DNA of 64,000 nucleotides from Khoudiadiopia massiliensis (GTDB lineage Bacteria; Bacillota; Clostridia; Tissierellales; Peptoniphilaceae): NCBI GenBank assembly GCA_900290095.1, contig OKQS01000002.1, positions 124,001 to 188,000 of the forward strand, read 5' to 3'. Shown piece by piece: positions 41,650 to 50,304 of this stretch (position 1 is its first letter; each line of letters starts with the position of its first letter). The notes under the pieces were generated by a model. It saw only the letters and a program-made list of their open reading frames with translations, ran no database searches and was not told where the DNA came from. The position numbers and the translations under genes were made by a program.

Positions 41650-42846
41650 TTAATTATTATGATAAGCCTTGTCATCTTCTTCATAGAGTTTTATGACTTC
41701 AAGATAAAAGTCAACCATAGTCTCAATTATATTATCATCGAAATCATAACCTATTGTATGGATTGGCGGACATGACCCGGCTCCGACAAAACACATGGCT
41801 CCCGGTATTTCCTTCAAATATGCCCCGAAATCATCTGAAGCCCTGTCCGGTTCAGGGAGGTCCTCAAGCTCTATTCCCGCCCGCTTGCAGGCCTCTCTTG
41901 CCAGACTTGCTGCTTGGGGGTTGTTTTTTTCCTCGGGGAAGTAGTCCTGATTTTGACTTTCAAAGCCCAGGCCCATCTCATCGGCATAGGCCCCGGCCCG
42001 CTCGAGGATCATCTGCCTGAGGCCCAGCATTTCACTTTCATCCTCGGCCCTTATGGTGAGACAAACCCGGCCCTGTCCGGGGTTTACTCCGAAGGCTCCA
42101 CTTCCCACTTCTACCCCCACCACCGTGATCCTGGTGAAGTTCTTCCATCTCCTGTCCTTCTCGATTCCATCCAGGTCCAGGAGGAGCCTTGCAATGGCGG
42201 GATATGGATTTAGGCCTTTTTCGGGATTTGATGCGTGGGAATTTCTTCCGATGAATTTCAATATTAGGCCCTGTGAAGCAGGTTGAACAGGTCCGTCTGT
42301 TATAGACATGGTTCCTTTTTTCAAGCCCGGGAAATTGTGGATGGCATAGATTCTGTCGATTTTTTCATCCCTCAAGGCTTCAAGGCACTCGGGTCCGCCG
42401 ACTCCAACCTCTTCGGCGTGCTGGAAAATCAGTATAATGCGATTGTTAAAGGTCTTCCCCTCTTTTTTCAGCCTTGTAAGCTCCATTGCCAGGCAAACAA
42501 GGGCTGCTGAGTGGCCGTCATGACCGCACCTGTGTGAAACTCCGGGATTCAGCGAGGCATAGGGTCTGAAGTCCTTGTCCTCATCTATTGGCAGGGCATC
42601 CATCTCGGCCCTGAAGGCCAAGGTCTTTATTCTGTTGGCCCGGCCGATTTTCCCATTGTCAGCTTGACCGGTCCCGTCATAAATAGCATAAAAAAATCTC
42701 CCGCAATCCAGCAAGACCAAGTCGGTATTTCTTTTCAGGTAATCCATGAGAAAGCTCTTGGTATTTTCCTCTTCCATTGAGAGCTCGGGTCTCATGTGAA
42801 GGTCGTGTCTTAATTTTATGATTTTTTCCAAATTTTCCTTATTCAA
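41650..42846 (-). CDS. M20 family amidohydrolase (N-acyl-amino acid/HipO-like)
   Basis: A 398-residue metallohydrolase that removes acyl groups from amino acids or small amides. Metal ligands appear in HRCGHDGHSAALV, HAEEVGVGGPE and IHNFPGLKKG, and DRASDDFGAYL near the end; the dimerisation domain lies about residues 180-290. AGGAGG sits five bases before a TTG at 42846, so I use that; the frame also runs up to a TTG at 42867 without a site. Possible N-acetylated, indole-acyl or peptide substrates cannot be told apart. Confidence 0.85.
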   Translation of the reverse strand: MNKENLEKIIKLRHDLHMRPELSMEEENTKSFLMDYLKRNTDLVLLDCGRFFYAIYDGTGQADNGKIGRANRIKTLAFRAEMDALPIDEDKDFRPYASLNPGVSHRCGHDGHSAALVCLAMELTRLKKEGKTFNNRIILIFQHAEEVGVGGPECLEALRDEKIDRIYAIHNFPGLKKGTMSITDGPVQPASQGLILKFIGRNSHASNPEKGLNPYPAIARLLLDLDGIEKDRRWKNFTRITVVGVEVGSGAFGVNPGQGRVCLTIRAEDESEMLGLRQMILERAGAYADEMGLGFESQNQDYFPEEKNNPQAASLAREACKRAGIELEDLPEPDRASDDFGAYLKEIPGAMCFVGAGSCPPIHTIGYDFDDNIIETMVDFYLEVIKLYEEDDKAYHNN

Positions 42847-42960
42847 AACCGCCTCCTGTGACTTCAATTCATTATATAAATTGTGGCAAAACTCAAATAC
42901 AACAGGAAATATGTGACAAGTATATTGTATATTAAAATGCTTCTACAACAAATGTATAGA

Positions 42961-42994
42961 AAAGACCTCCCCGGCATATGGGAAGGTCTTTACA
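42961..42994 (-). terminator. Intrinsic terminator after the 2-hydroxyacid dehydrogenase unit
   Basis: AAAGACCTTCCC pairs with GGGGAGGTCTTTT on the minus strand, ending in a short T tract. It lies 170 bases downstream of the dehydrogenase stop; the region 42995-43161 between them holds no gene I can see. Confidence 0.6.
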
Positions 42995-43161
42995 TTAGGA
43001 AGTAAATATTGACATTTTTTTGATGGTAGAATTTATGGCTTGTGTGTTTAGATTTTCCCTTCACTTCTCCTTTCACAACTTGTTAGTTGCTGCTTACAAG
43101 AATATGTTAGTCTAAGCTTATTTGATTGTCAAGCCTTTTTTCACAAATTTCTCAAATATTT

Positions 43162-44097
43162 TTAAATTTCTCCAAAAAGGTACATTTTAGCCTTTTCCAG
43201 CACTATTTTTGCCCTTTTAATCATGGCCTCTTCGGTGAAGTATGCCACGTGGGGCAATAAGATTGTGTTGGGGGCTTTCAATAGGGGCTCATCTGTCAAT
43301 GGCGGCTCCTGATTGAATACATCCACGCCGGCCCCGGCTATTTTTCCATCAGATAGGGCACGGGCAAGGTCCGAGGAGTTAACCACGGGGCCCCTGGAGC
43401 AATTTATCAGTATTGCCGACTTCTTCATCAGAGCAAAATGATCATATTTTAGAAAATCACGAGTTTCATTATTCATGGGCAGGTGGACGGTCACTATATC
43501 CGAGGTCTTTAAGAGGTCCTCCAAGGGAAGGTAGGCCAAGCCCATATCTTCCAGGTCCTGATGGTGGCTTCTGTTGTAGCCCACAAGCTGAGCTCCGATA
43601 GCTTTGAAGAGCTCAGCTGTCCTCTTGCCGATCCTGCCTGTACCGATTATCCCGACCCTTCGGCCTGCAATCTCTCCTCCCATAAAATCGGCGGAAGATC
43701 CCCCTTGCCTCACTGCCTGATCGGCAGATTTAAACTTTCTCAGCAGGGCTATGGACAGACCAAGAACTTCTTCCGCGACCCCTTCATCAGAGTATCCGGC
43801 GGCATTAGTCACCTTTATACCCAGCTCCTCACATGCTGTCATAGGCACGTGGTCCAGGCCGGTAAAAGCTACGTTTATGTATTTGAGATTTTCAGCCTCC
43901 CTGACAGCCTCTTCCGGAAGCTTGGCATTGGCAATTATAAGCTGGTCGCAATCCCCGATCCTCTTCTTCCATTCTTCCAAGGATCCCGGCTTGTCATCAT
44001 AGTGGACGAATGTATTGCCGCCCGAGGACAATTCCCTGTTAAACTCTTCAAGCATTTCCCTGCTTATGTTCAAGCCTTCAGCCAAAACAGTTTTCAT
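43162..44097 (-). CDS. D-2-hydroxyacid dehydrogenase, NAD-dependent
   Basis: A 311-residue SerA/LdhA-family oxidoreductase. The Rossmann loop is GIIGTGRIGKRTAE; catalytic Arg in LINCSRGPVVN, Glu in DVFNQEPP and His in LLPHVAYF are all present. ATG 44097 comes right after the comF stop, with GGAG thirteen bases upstream. Substrate could be a branched or aromatic 2-oxoacid, lactate, glycerate or phosphoglycerate; the short C-terminus without an ACT domain argues against classical SerA. Cotranscribed with comF. Confidence 0.88.
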   Translation of the reverse strand: MKTVLAEGLNISREMLEEFNRELSSGGNTFVHYDDKPGSLEEWKKRIGDCDQLIIANAKLPEEAVREAENLKYINVAFTGLDHVPMTACEELGIKVTNAAGYSDEGVAEEVLGLSIALLRKFKSADQAVRQGGSSADFMGGEIAGRRVGIIGTGRIGKRTAELFKAIGAQLVGYNRSHHQDLEDMGLAYLPLEDLLKTSDIVTVHLPMNNETRDFLKYDHFALMKKSAILINCSRGPVVNSSDLARALSDGKIAGAGVDVFNQEPPLTDEPLLKAPNTILLPHVAYFTEEAMIKRAKIVLEKAKMYLFGEI

Positions 44098-44098
44098 T

Positions 44099-44860
44099 TT
44101 AATATATCTCCTTTTCATCTTCCTTGGGATAGTCGGCCCTTGCCAGGCAAAGGCCCTTAGCATAGATCCCGGCCCTATATAGGCAGGCCAGGCCTTCTCT
44201 CATTGTTTCCCCCGTTGTTAAAAGGTCATCTAAAAGCAGGCCCCGGCCCATCCTGACCTCTTCCAAACTAAGATATTTTCTATATTCTTTTCCACCCTGC
44301 CAGTATCCGGCTGAGACCCGCTTGCTCACAGCCAGGCTCCCCCTTACATTTCCCTTCCTGTGCCGAGCATCCAGCTTGTTCTGCTCCTTAGTTTCCTTGG
44401 TCTTCTCAAGCAGGTCCAAGAGGAGGAAACCCCGGGTCTTAGCCAGGCTCCTGGCAAGCTCTCGACTGGGATTGTAGGCCCTCTTCAACTCCCTTCTCCT
44501 CCTCATCGGCATGTAAGCTATCCATTGGACCCGGCTGAGAACCGGGTGGCCGGTCACAAAATCCGATAAAACATCGGCGAATAGGGCTTCCTTATATGAG
44601 GCACCTGAGAACTTGTAGTCTGCAAATTCCCGGCGCAAAAAGTCGTTATAAAATGAGGCGGCATAGGCTATCATATAAGGGCTTTCCGACAAGATCCTGT
44701 GTGAGTGGATCTCTTCAAGATTCTCACGGCAAGCCTTACAAAGGCCCGTCCTTTTTTCCTTTATTTCGGCCAGCTTCTTGTCGCATAAATAGCAGGCTCC
44801 TCGGTCTTCAAAAAATATTTTTCCCAAGCCCTCTTTAATTCTGTCAAAGGTAAAATTCAT
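44099..44860 (-). CDS. ComF family phosphoribosyltransferase-like protein
   Basis: A 253-residue ComF-type protein: N-terminal zinc ribbon (CYLCDKK ... CKACREN) and C-terminal PRTase fold with the PRPP loop GLLLDDLLTTGETM. ComF proteins act in DNA uptake in competent bacteria and are kept in many non-competent ones. The first 17 bases overlap recD2, so it is cotranscribed with that helicase, which fits a DNA-processing role. No other competence gene is in the window. Confidence 0.88.
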   Translation of the reverse strand: MNFTFDRIKEGLGKIFFEDRGACYLCDKKLAEIKEKRTGLCKACRENLEEIHSHRILSESPYMIAYAASFYNDFLRREFADYKFSGASYKEALFADVLSDFVTGHPVLSRVQWIAYMPMRRRRELKRAYNPSRELARSLAKTRGFLLLDLLEKTKETKEQNKLDARHRKGNVRGSLAVSKRVSAGYWQGGKEYRKYLSLEEVRMGRGLLLDDLLTTGETMREGLACLYRAGIYAKGLCLARADYPKEDEKEIY

Positions 44861-47060
44861 CTTGTAATGCTATGGCCCTCCTGATCCGGTCGCTCAGAGA
44901 GGTGTTCCTCTTGGCCGACCTGTCATTGTTAAGCATCAATTTTAAAGTCTCCATGCTGCCCAATAAGACACAGAGCTTTTTGGCCCTGCTGATTCCCGTA
45001 TAAAGAAGGTTTCTGGTTAGGAGCATGGGCACACCCGGAACCAGGGGCAGAACAATACAGGGAAACTCAGATCCCTGGGACTTGTGGATGGTAATGGCAT
45101 AGGCATGGTCCAGCTCAGGCATCTTTTCCCTATCATATTCAACAATCTTTCCGTCAAAAGAAACCCGCAAATTCTCAGTGAAGCTGTCAATTTCCACCAA
45201 TTTCCCAACATCGCCGTTGTAAACGCCCTGGCCTTCTTCCCCTGTCTCCCGGTCTTTCCAGTCAAGCTGGTAGTCATTTTTAACCTGCATAAGCTTGTCC
45301 CCTGTCCTGAAGATTCTCCTGGCCTGCTTAATTTCCCGAGACCCTTCAAGTCCCGGATTCAAGGCCCTTTGGAGGCGCTCATTTAAAGCCTCAACTCCGC
45401 AGGGTCCCCGCTTCATGGCAGCCAGGACCTGGATATCCTCAAAGGGATCAAGCCCATAGTGGTCAGGCAATCTCCTTATAACCAGGTCCTCTAAAATATC
45501 CGCGCAATCCATGGCATTGTCAGCCGGTATAAAGAAAAAGTCCCCTTCCCTGGTATTGAGCTCCGGCATTATACCCTGCCTTATCCTGTGGGCATTTGTG
45601 ACTATGAGGGATTCTTGGCTCTGCCTATATATTTCCGTGAGTTTTATGGTCGTAAGGGCATCGGATTCTATGAGGTCTTTTAGGACTGTCCCGGGTCCTA
45701 CAGACGGGAGCTGGTCCACGTCCCCCACCAAAACCAGCCTGCAGGTCAGTGGCAGGGCCGAAATAAGGGAAGACATCAGGTTTAGGTCCACCATGCTGAC
45801 TTCATCCACCAGAAGAGCCTTACATTCGAGGAGCTTTTCCGCATTGTATTCGGGCAGGCTGTCCTTGTCTTCACCCCCACGATAGCCCAGGAGCCTGTGC
45901 AAGGTCAAGGCCTCTTTCCCGGTAGATTCTTCCATCCTCTTGGCAGCCCGTCCCGTCGGTGCCGCAAGCTGTGTCATTAGGCCGTTGGTGTCGAAAACCT
46001 CAAGAATTGCCCTGAGCAGGGTGGTTTTCCCGGTCCCCGGTCCCCCTGTTATGACGACCACGCTGTTTTCAGCCACCTCTTTTATGGCCTCCTGCTGCTT
46101 ATGTGAAAGTTTGAGCTTCATGGCCTGCTCAACCCTGTCCTCTTCTATGAGGAGTTTTGCCCGGTTCTTGCCCTCATCCAGCATCATTGCAAGCTTGGCA
46201 GCTATGTTTTTTTCATCAAAATATGCCCTGGACGGATATATCCTCTCTTCTCCGCTGTCAGAGGTCTCCAGGAAAACTTTGCCGTTTAGAAGGAGATTTT
46301 TTAAGGCTTCATCCAGGTATGGGGATTCAACCGAGAGAAGCTTTTTAAGGCTGTGTTCAAGCCGATCCCTGTCCCAATAGCAGGAGCCCTCGGCAGGCAT
46401 AATATTGTTCAGCAAGTAGATGACTCCTGCCTCGGTTCTGAAGTAACTCCCCTCTTCAACTCCTATTTTTCTAGCTATCCGATCGGCCGTCAAAAAACCT
46501 ATGCCCTCGACATCATTTATGAGGTTATAGGGGTTCTCTTCAATCCTCTCCCGGACCCTTGTCCCATAGGCTTCAAGAATTTTTGCACTTGTCTTGGGTC
46601 CCAGGTCAAAGGTCTGGAGGTATAAAAGGCCCTCCTGGTCGGCATAGATTTTTATAGCTTGATCCCTTATCTCCTCTGCCTTCTTTTTTCCTATCCCCTT
46701 GATTTCAAGTAGAATTTCAGGCCTGGTCCTCATCAGGTCAAGAACCTTGTCTCCATAAAGCTCGATAAGCTTTTCCGCCCTCTTCTCCCCTATATGGGGG
46801 AAAATCCCGGAAGACAGATAGGCCATGAGCTCCTGTTTGCCCGTCGGAACCAGTCTCTTTGCGCTCTTGACAGAAAACTGCTCTCCATAGGTGGGATGGA
46901 AAATAAGGTCCCCCTCCAGTGAGAATTTCTGTCCCTCCTCCAAAATCAAAAAAGTGCCGACACAGGTAAGAGGGCCGTCCGGGGTGGACAGCTTGAAGAC
47001 AGACCAGCCGTTTTCTTCATTGCGAAAACGTATTTTTTGGACCTGTCCCTCTACTTGCAT
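44844..47060 (-). CDS. recD2: RecD2-type SF1B DNA helicase
   Basis: A 738-residue 5'-3' helicase not tied to RecBC. N-terminal OB-like region and helix-hairpin-helix repeats (EIKGIGKKKAEEIRD, VEGIGFLTADRI) precede the motor. Walker A is ITGGPGTGKTTLLRA, motif II LLVDEVSMVD, and the C-terminal UvrD-like motif AYAITIHKSQGSEFP. The length and domain order fit RecD2, which works in replication-fork restart and repair. It follows murA by 65 bases and overlaps comF. Confidence 0.93.
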   Translation of the reverse strand: MQVEGQVQKIRFRNEENGWSVFKLSTPDGPLTCVGTFLILEEGQKFSLEGDLIFHPTYGEQFSVKSAKRLVPTGKQELMAYLSSGIFPHIGEKRAEKLIELYGDKVLDLMRTRPEILLEIKGIGKKKAEEIRDQAIKIYADQEGLLYLQTFDLGPKTSAKILEAYGTRVRERIEENPYNLINDVEGIGFLTADRIARKIGVEEGSYFRTEAGVIYLLNNIMPAEGSCYWDRDRLEHSLKKLLSVESPYLDEALKNLLLNGKVFLETSDSGEERIYPSRAYFDEKNIAAKLAMMLDEGKNRAKLLIEEDRVEQAMKLKLSHKQQEAIKEVAENSVVVITGGPGTGKTTLLRAILEVFDTNGLMTQLAAPTGRAAKRMEESTGKEALTLHRLLGYRGGEDKDSLPEYNAEKLLECKALLVDEVSMVDLNLMSSLISALPLTCRLVLVGDVDQLPSVGPGTVLKDLIESDALTTIKLTEIYRQSQESLIVTNAHRIRQGIMPELNTREGDFFFIPADNAMDCADILEDLVIRRLPDHYGLDPFEDIQVLAAMKRGPCGVEALNERLQRALNPGLEGSREIKQARRIFRTGDKLMQVKNDYQLDWKDRETGEEGQGVYNGDVGKLVEIDSFTENLRVSFDGKIVEYDREKMPELDHAYAITIHKSQGSEFPCIVLPLVPGVPMLLTRNLLYTGISRAKKLCVLLGSMETLKLMLNNDRSAKRNTSLSDRIRRAIALQDEFYL

Positions 47061-47125
47061 GGCACTTTCCCTTCTTAATTTTTATATTTTTATTCTGTTA
47101 AATCCCGGCTCATAAGGCTTGAGGC

Positions 47126-48409
47126 CTAATCATTCCGGTCCTTTTCCTCAACTCTCTCTATGTCTGCACCCAAGGCTCTCAGCCTCTCCTCAAACCTGTA
47201 GTAGCCCCGGTCAAGGTGGTAAACATTGTAAACATCGGTCTCTCCCTCGGCAACAAGACCCGCTAGGATCAACGCGGCTCCGGCCCTAAGGTCGGTTGCA
47301 TTCACCCGGCTGCCCTTGAGGCGGTCAACTCCTCTTATGATTGCATCATTGCCCTCGGTTACTATCAAGGCCCCCATCTTGTTGAGTTCATCAACGTGCA
47401 TGAAGCGGTTTTCGAAAACCGTCTCATCGACCTTGCTCTGGCCCTCGGCTATGGTCATCAGGGCCATAAACTGGGCCTGAACATCCGTTGGGAAGCCCGG
47501 ATATGGCAGAGTTCTGATCTGTGTAGCCTGGGGCCGGCCCTTCATTTCAAGAGTGATTGTGTCCTCATCTTCGCTTTCTTTAATCTTAGCGCCGACTTCT
47601 CCAAGCTTGGCCAAGACCGGCCTTATATGCTCGGCCAGGACATTCTCCACCTTTATTTTCCCCCCGGTCATGCAGGCTCCGACCAGAAAAGTCGAAGCTT
47701 CAATCCTGTCCGGTATTATGGTGTGTCTGGCACCGCCCAATTTCTCAACTCCCTTAATAATTATCCTGGAAGTCCCGGCCCCTCTGACCTTGGCTCCCAT
47801 CTTATTCAGAAAGTTGGCCAGATCAACATTTTCGGGTTCCTTGGCCGCATTCTCTATTATGGTCTCTCCCTTGGCCATGCAGGCTGCCAGCATTATGTTC
47901 TGTGTGGCCCCTACCGAGGGGAAGTCCAGATATATCAGGGTCCCGACAAGACCTTCAGGCCCGGCCTCCGCCCCAATTGAATTGGGATCCTTGTCAAGCT
48001 TGGCTCCCAGGGCCTTAAAGCCCTTGAGATGGAGGTCAATCGGCCTCTTCCCTATTGAGCAGCCCCCCGGCAGACCGATCTGGATCTTGCCGAATTTGGT
48101 CAGGAGGGGACCCATAACTATGAATGAGGCCCTCATCTTGTTGACAAGTTCAAAGGGAGGTTTGCAGCTGTTTACGGTTGAAGGATCGATTTTTATGGTT
48201 TCCTTATCCAAATATTCCACTTTGGCATTTAGGCTCCTGAGAACCTCGACCATTACCTCAACATCCTTCAAAGGTGGGATCCCGTCTATTATGATTTCTT
48301 CCGTTCCTAAAAGTGAGGCGGCAAGTATTGGCAGGGCGGCATTCTTCGCCCCGTTAATCTTTACTGTCCCCTCAAGGGGTCCACTGCTCCTTACTCTGAT
48401 GTATGACAT
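47126..48409 (-). CDS. murA: UDP-N-acetylglucosamine 1-carboxyvinyltransferase
   Basis: First committed step of peptidoglycan synthesis: adds enolpyruvate from PEP to UDP-GlcNAc. The 427-residue protein has INGAKNAALPILAASLL (binding site lysine-asparagine pair) and the active-site cysteine in GLPGGCSIGKRPIDLHLKG (Cys117). Cysteine here means the fosfomycin-susceptible form. It starts nine bases after the upp stop. Low-GC Gram-positives often have two murA copies; only this one is in the window. Confidence 0.95.
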   Translation of the reverse strand: MSYIRVRSSGPLEGTVKINGAKNAALPILAASLLGTEEIIIDGIPPLKDVEVMVEVLRSLNAKVEYLDKETIKIDPSTVNSCKPPFELVNKMRASFIVMGPLLTKFGKIQIGLPGGCSIGKRPIDLHLKGFKALGAKLDKDPNSIGAEAGPEGLVGTLIYLDFPSVGATQNIMLAACMAKGETIIENAAKEPENVDLANFLNKMGAKVRGAGTSRIIIKGVEKLGGARHTIIPDRIEASTFLVGACMTGGKIKVENVLAEHIRPVLAKLGEVGAKIKESEDEDTITLEMKGRPQATQIRTLPYPGFPTDVQAQFMALMTIAEGQSKVDETVFENRFMHVDELNKMGALIVTEGNDAIIRGVDRLKGSRVNATDLRAGAALILAGLVAEGETDVYNVYHLDRGYYRFEERLRALGADIERVEEKDRND

Positions 48410-48418
48410 TTCCTCTCC

Positions 48419-49048
48419 TTATTTTGTCCCGAACAACCTGTCTCCCGCATCTCCGAGTCCAGGCAAAATATATGCATTCTCATCCAGCTCCCTGTCAAGT
48501 CCGGCCAGTGTAATATCAACATCGGGGTGTTTCTTCTGCATGAGCTCAACACCTTCCGGTGCCCCGATTATGCAAACCACGTGGAGGCTTTTGCATCCGT
48601 TTGACTTCATCTTGTCAACTGCATCGCACATGGATCCGCCGGTTGCAAGCATTGGATCCAGGAGGAAGATCTCTCTATTTGCGACATCGTTCGGCATCTT
48701 GTAGTAGTAATCCACGGGAATGTGGGTCTCAGGATCCCTGTACATACCTATATGGCCAACTTTTGCAGTCGGAACAATCTTAAGAAAGGCATCAACCATT
48801 CCAAGTCCGGCCCTTAATATAGGAACAAAACAGAGCTTCTTGCCTGCCAGTCCATATCCTACAGTCTTCTCCATAGGAGTTTCAATCTCATATTCTTCAA
48901 GCTCAAGGCTTCTGGTTGCCTCATAGGCTTCCAATAAGGCTATTTCCCCGACAAGCTGACGGAACTCGTTGGTCCCGGTCTTCTTATCCCTGAGTATTGA
49001 CAGCTTGTGCTTGATCAGCGGGTGGTCTAAAACAATTACTTTGGACAT
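48419..49048 (-). CDS. upp: Uracil phosphoribosyltransferase
   Basis: Salvages uracil to UMP with PRPP. The 209-residue protein has the family pieces [14 protein letters not shown], the PRPP loop [12 protein letters not shown] and the C-terminal uracil-binding [19 protein letters not shown] lies seven bases before the ATG. A candidate promoter lies in the 104-base gap upstream, so upp-murA-recD2-comF-dehydrogenase could form one unit. Confidence 0.97.
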   Translation of the reverse strand: MSKVIVLDHPLIKHKLSILRDKKTGTNEFRQLVGEIALLEAYEATRSLELEEYEIETPMEKTVGYGLAGKKLCFVPILRAGLGMVDAFLKIVPTAKVGHIGMYRDPETHIPVDYYYKMPNDVANREIFLLDPMLATGGSMCDAVDKMKSNGCKSLHVVCIIGAPEGVELMQKKHPDVDITLAGLDRELDENAYILPGLGDAGDRLFGTK

Positions 49049-49092
49049 TTTTGCCTCCTATTTTTCGGTGTTCGCCATGAATTATCTTGTTC

Positions 49093-49121
49093 ACTATATT
49101 ATCTCAATTGATATTATACAA
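49093..49121 (-). promoter_or_regulatory. Candidate promoter of the upp-murA operon
   Basis: On the minus strand TTGTAT (49116-49121), a 17-base spacer and TATAGT (49093-49098), 45 bases before upp. Confidence 0.4.
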
Positions 49122-49152
49122 TTATTTTTTCCTTTAGACTATCAGACTTGAC

Positions 49153-50304
49153 CTATACTTTTATAACCCTTCCCGCGGCGGCCTTTTTCATCCGGTTCAT
49201 TATTGACAGGCTATAGCCTTGGTCCTCCAGACCCTGGGCCAGGATCTCATCAACCCCCTCCCGGTCGAAGAGGCGGAGATTGGTAAAGAGGCTGTGCCCC
49301 ATGATTTCCGGCTCCCTTATTGGGCCCTGGTCTATATAGAAGGGCTCGGGCAAGCCCTCCTTTTTAATGGCAGCTAAAACCGCCGGCACCGACTCCCTAA
49401 AAAGGAGGAGGCCGACCCGGCTGTTCCCCGACCTTGCAATATATTCTTTAATAATCTCTTTTTCGCCGGCCTCTTGGCGGCCCACAAAGACCGTCAGCTG
49501 AGCCTTGGGCGAATAGTGTTTGTATTTTTGGCCCGGAGATTTGGGAATGTGGCCTTGCTTAAGTCCCTTATCCAACTGAATTTCCGGCAAGTAGGCCCTC
49601 AAGTCTTCCAAGGTGTAGTAGCCGGGTCGGAGGACAAGGGCCTTGTCCTTGCCCGAGCTCAGGTCCACCACGGTGGACTCAATCCCTATGTCGGAGGGGC
49701 CCCCGTCAAGTATGAGTGGGATCTTGCCTTCCATGTCGGCCATCACGTCTCCGGCTTGGGTTGGGGAGGGCCTGCCGCTCAGGTTGGCGGAAGGAGCTGC
49801 TATGGGCAGTTTGCAGGCTCGCAAAAAAGCCCTGCAGCATGGGCTTGAGGGCATTCTGACTCCGACCGTATCCCCGCCTGCCGTGACCCGGTCAGGGACC
49901 GACTCCGACCTTTTGAAAACCAGGGTCAGGGGGCCCGGCCAAAGGTCTTCCATAAGCTTTCTGTAGGGCTTTAGGTCTGTATCTGTTAATTTTTCTAAAT
50001 CTTTATTTGAGTAGATATGTAAGATGAGGGGGTTGTCCTGGGGCCTGCCCTTGGCGGCAAAAATCTTGGCCACAGCCCGGCCGTCCAGGCCGTTGGCACC
50101 CAGACCATAGACGGTCTCTGTCGGAAAGGCGACCAATTGGCCTTCCCTTATGAGCCGGGCCGCCTCTTCCAGGGCTTCTAGACTTCGGGTCCCCTCGTCG
50201 AATCTGTCGGGATTTCCGATCTTTAGCAATTTTGTTTCAAAACCCTCTTCAAGCTTTGAAACCCCCAATCCTTCGGGATCCATCTCCCCTCCGATGAACA
50301 TCAT
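49153..50304 (-). CDS. ywlC: L-threonylcarbamoyladenylate synthase, Sua5/YwlC type
   Basis: Makes the threonylcarbamoyl-AMP used for t6A37 in ANN-decoding tRNAs. YrdC domain at about residues 45-240 (LVAFPTETVYGLGANGLD, KIFAAKGRPQDNPLILHI, VRMPSSPCCRAFLR, PLILDGGPSDIGIESTVVDL), then a C-terminal Sua5 domain ending MNRMKKAAAGRVIKV. The frame is 383 residues, about 30 longer than usual at the N-terminus. The ATG at 50304 overlaps the ppaC stop and has GGGGAG upstream; ATG 50283 with GGAGGGGAG is an alternative, so the start is uncertain. Confidence 0.9.
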   Translation of the reverse strand: MMFIGGEMDPEGLGVSKLEEGFETKLLKIGNPDRFDEGTRSLEALEEAARLIREGQLVAFPTETVYGLGANGLDGRAVAKIFAAKGRPQDNPLILHIYSNKDLEKLTDTDLKPYRKLMEDLWPGPLTLVFKRSESVPDRVTAGGDTVGVRMPSSPCCRAFLRACKLPIAAPSANLSGRPSPTQAGDVMADMEGKIPLILDGGPSDIGIESTVVDLSSGKDKALVLRPGYYTLEDLRAYLPEIQLDKGLKQGHIPKSPGQKYKHYSPKAQLTVFVGRQEAGEKEIIKEYIARSGNSRVGLLLFRESVPAVLAAIKKEGLPEPFYIDQGPIREPEIMGHSLFTNLRLFDREGVDEILAQGLEDQGYSLSIMNRMKKAAAGRVIKV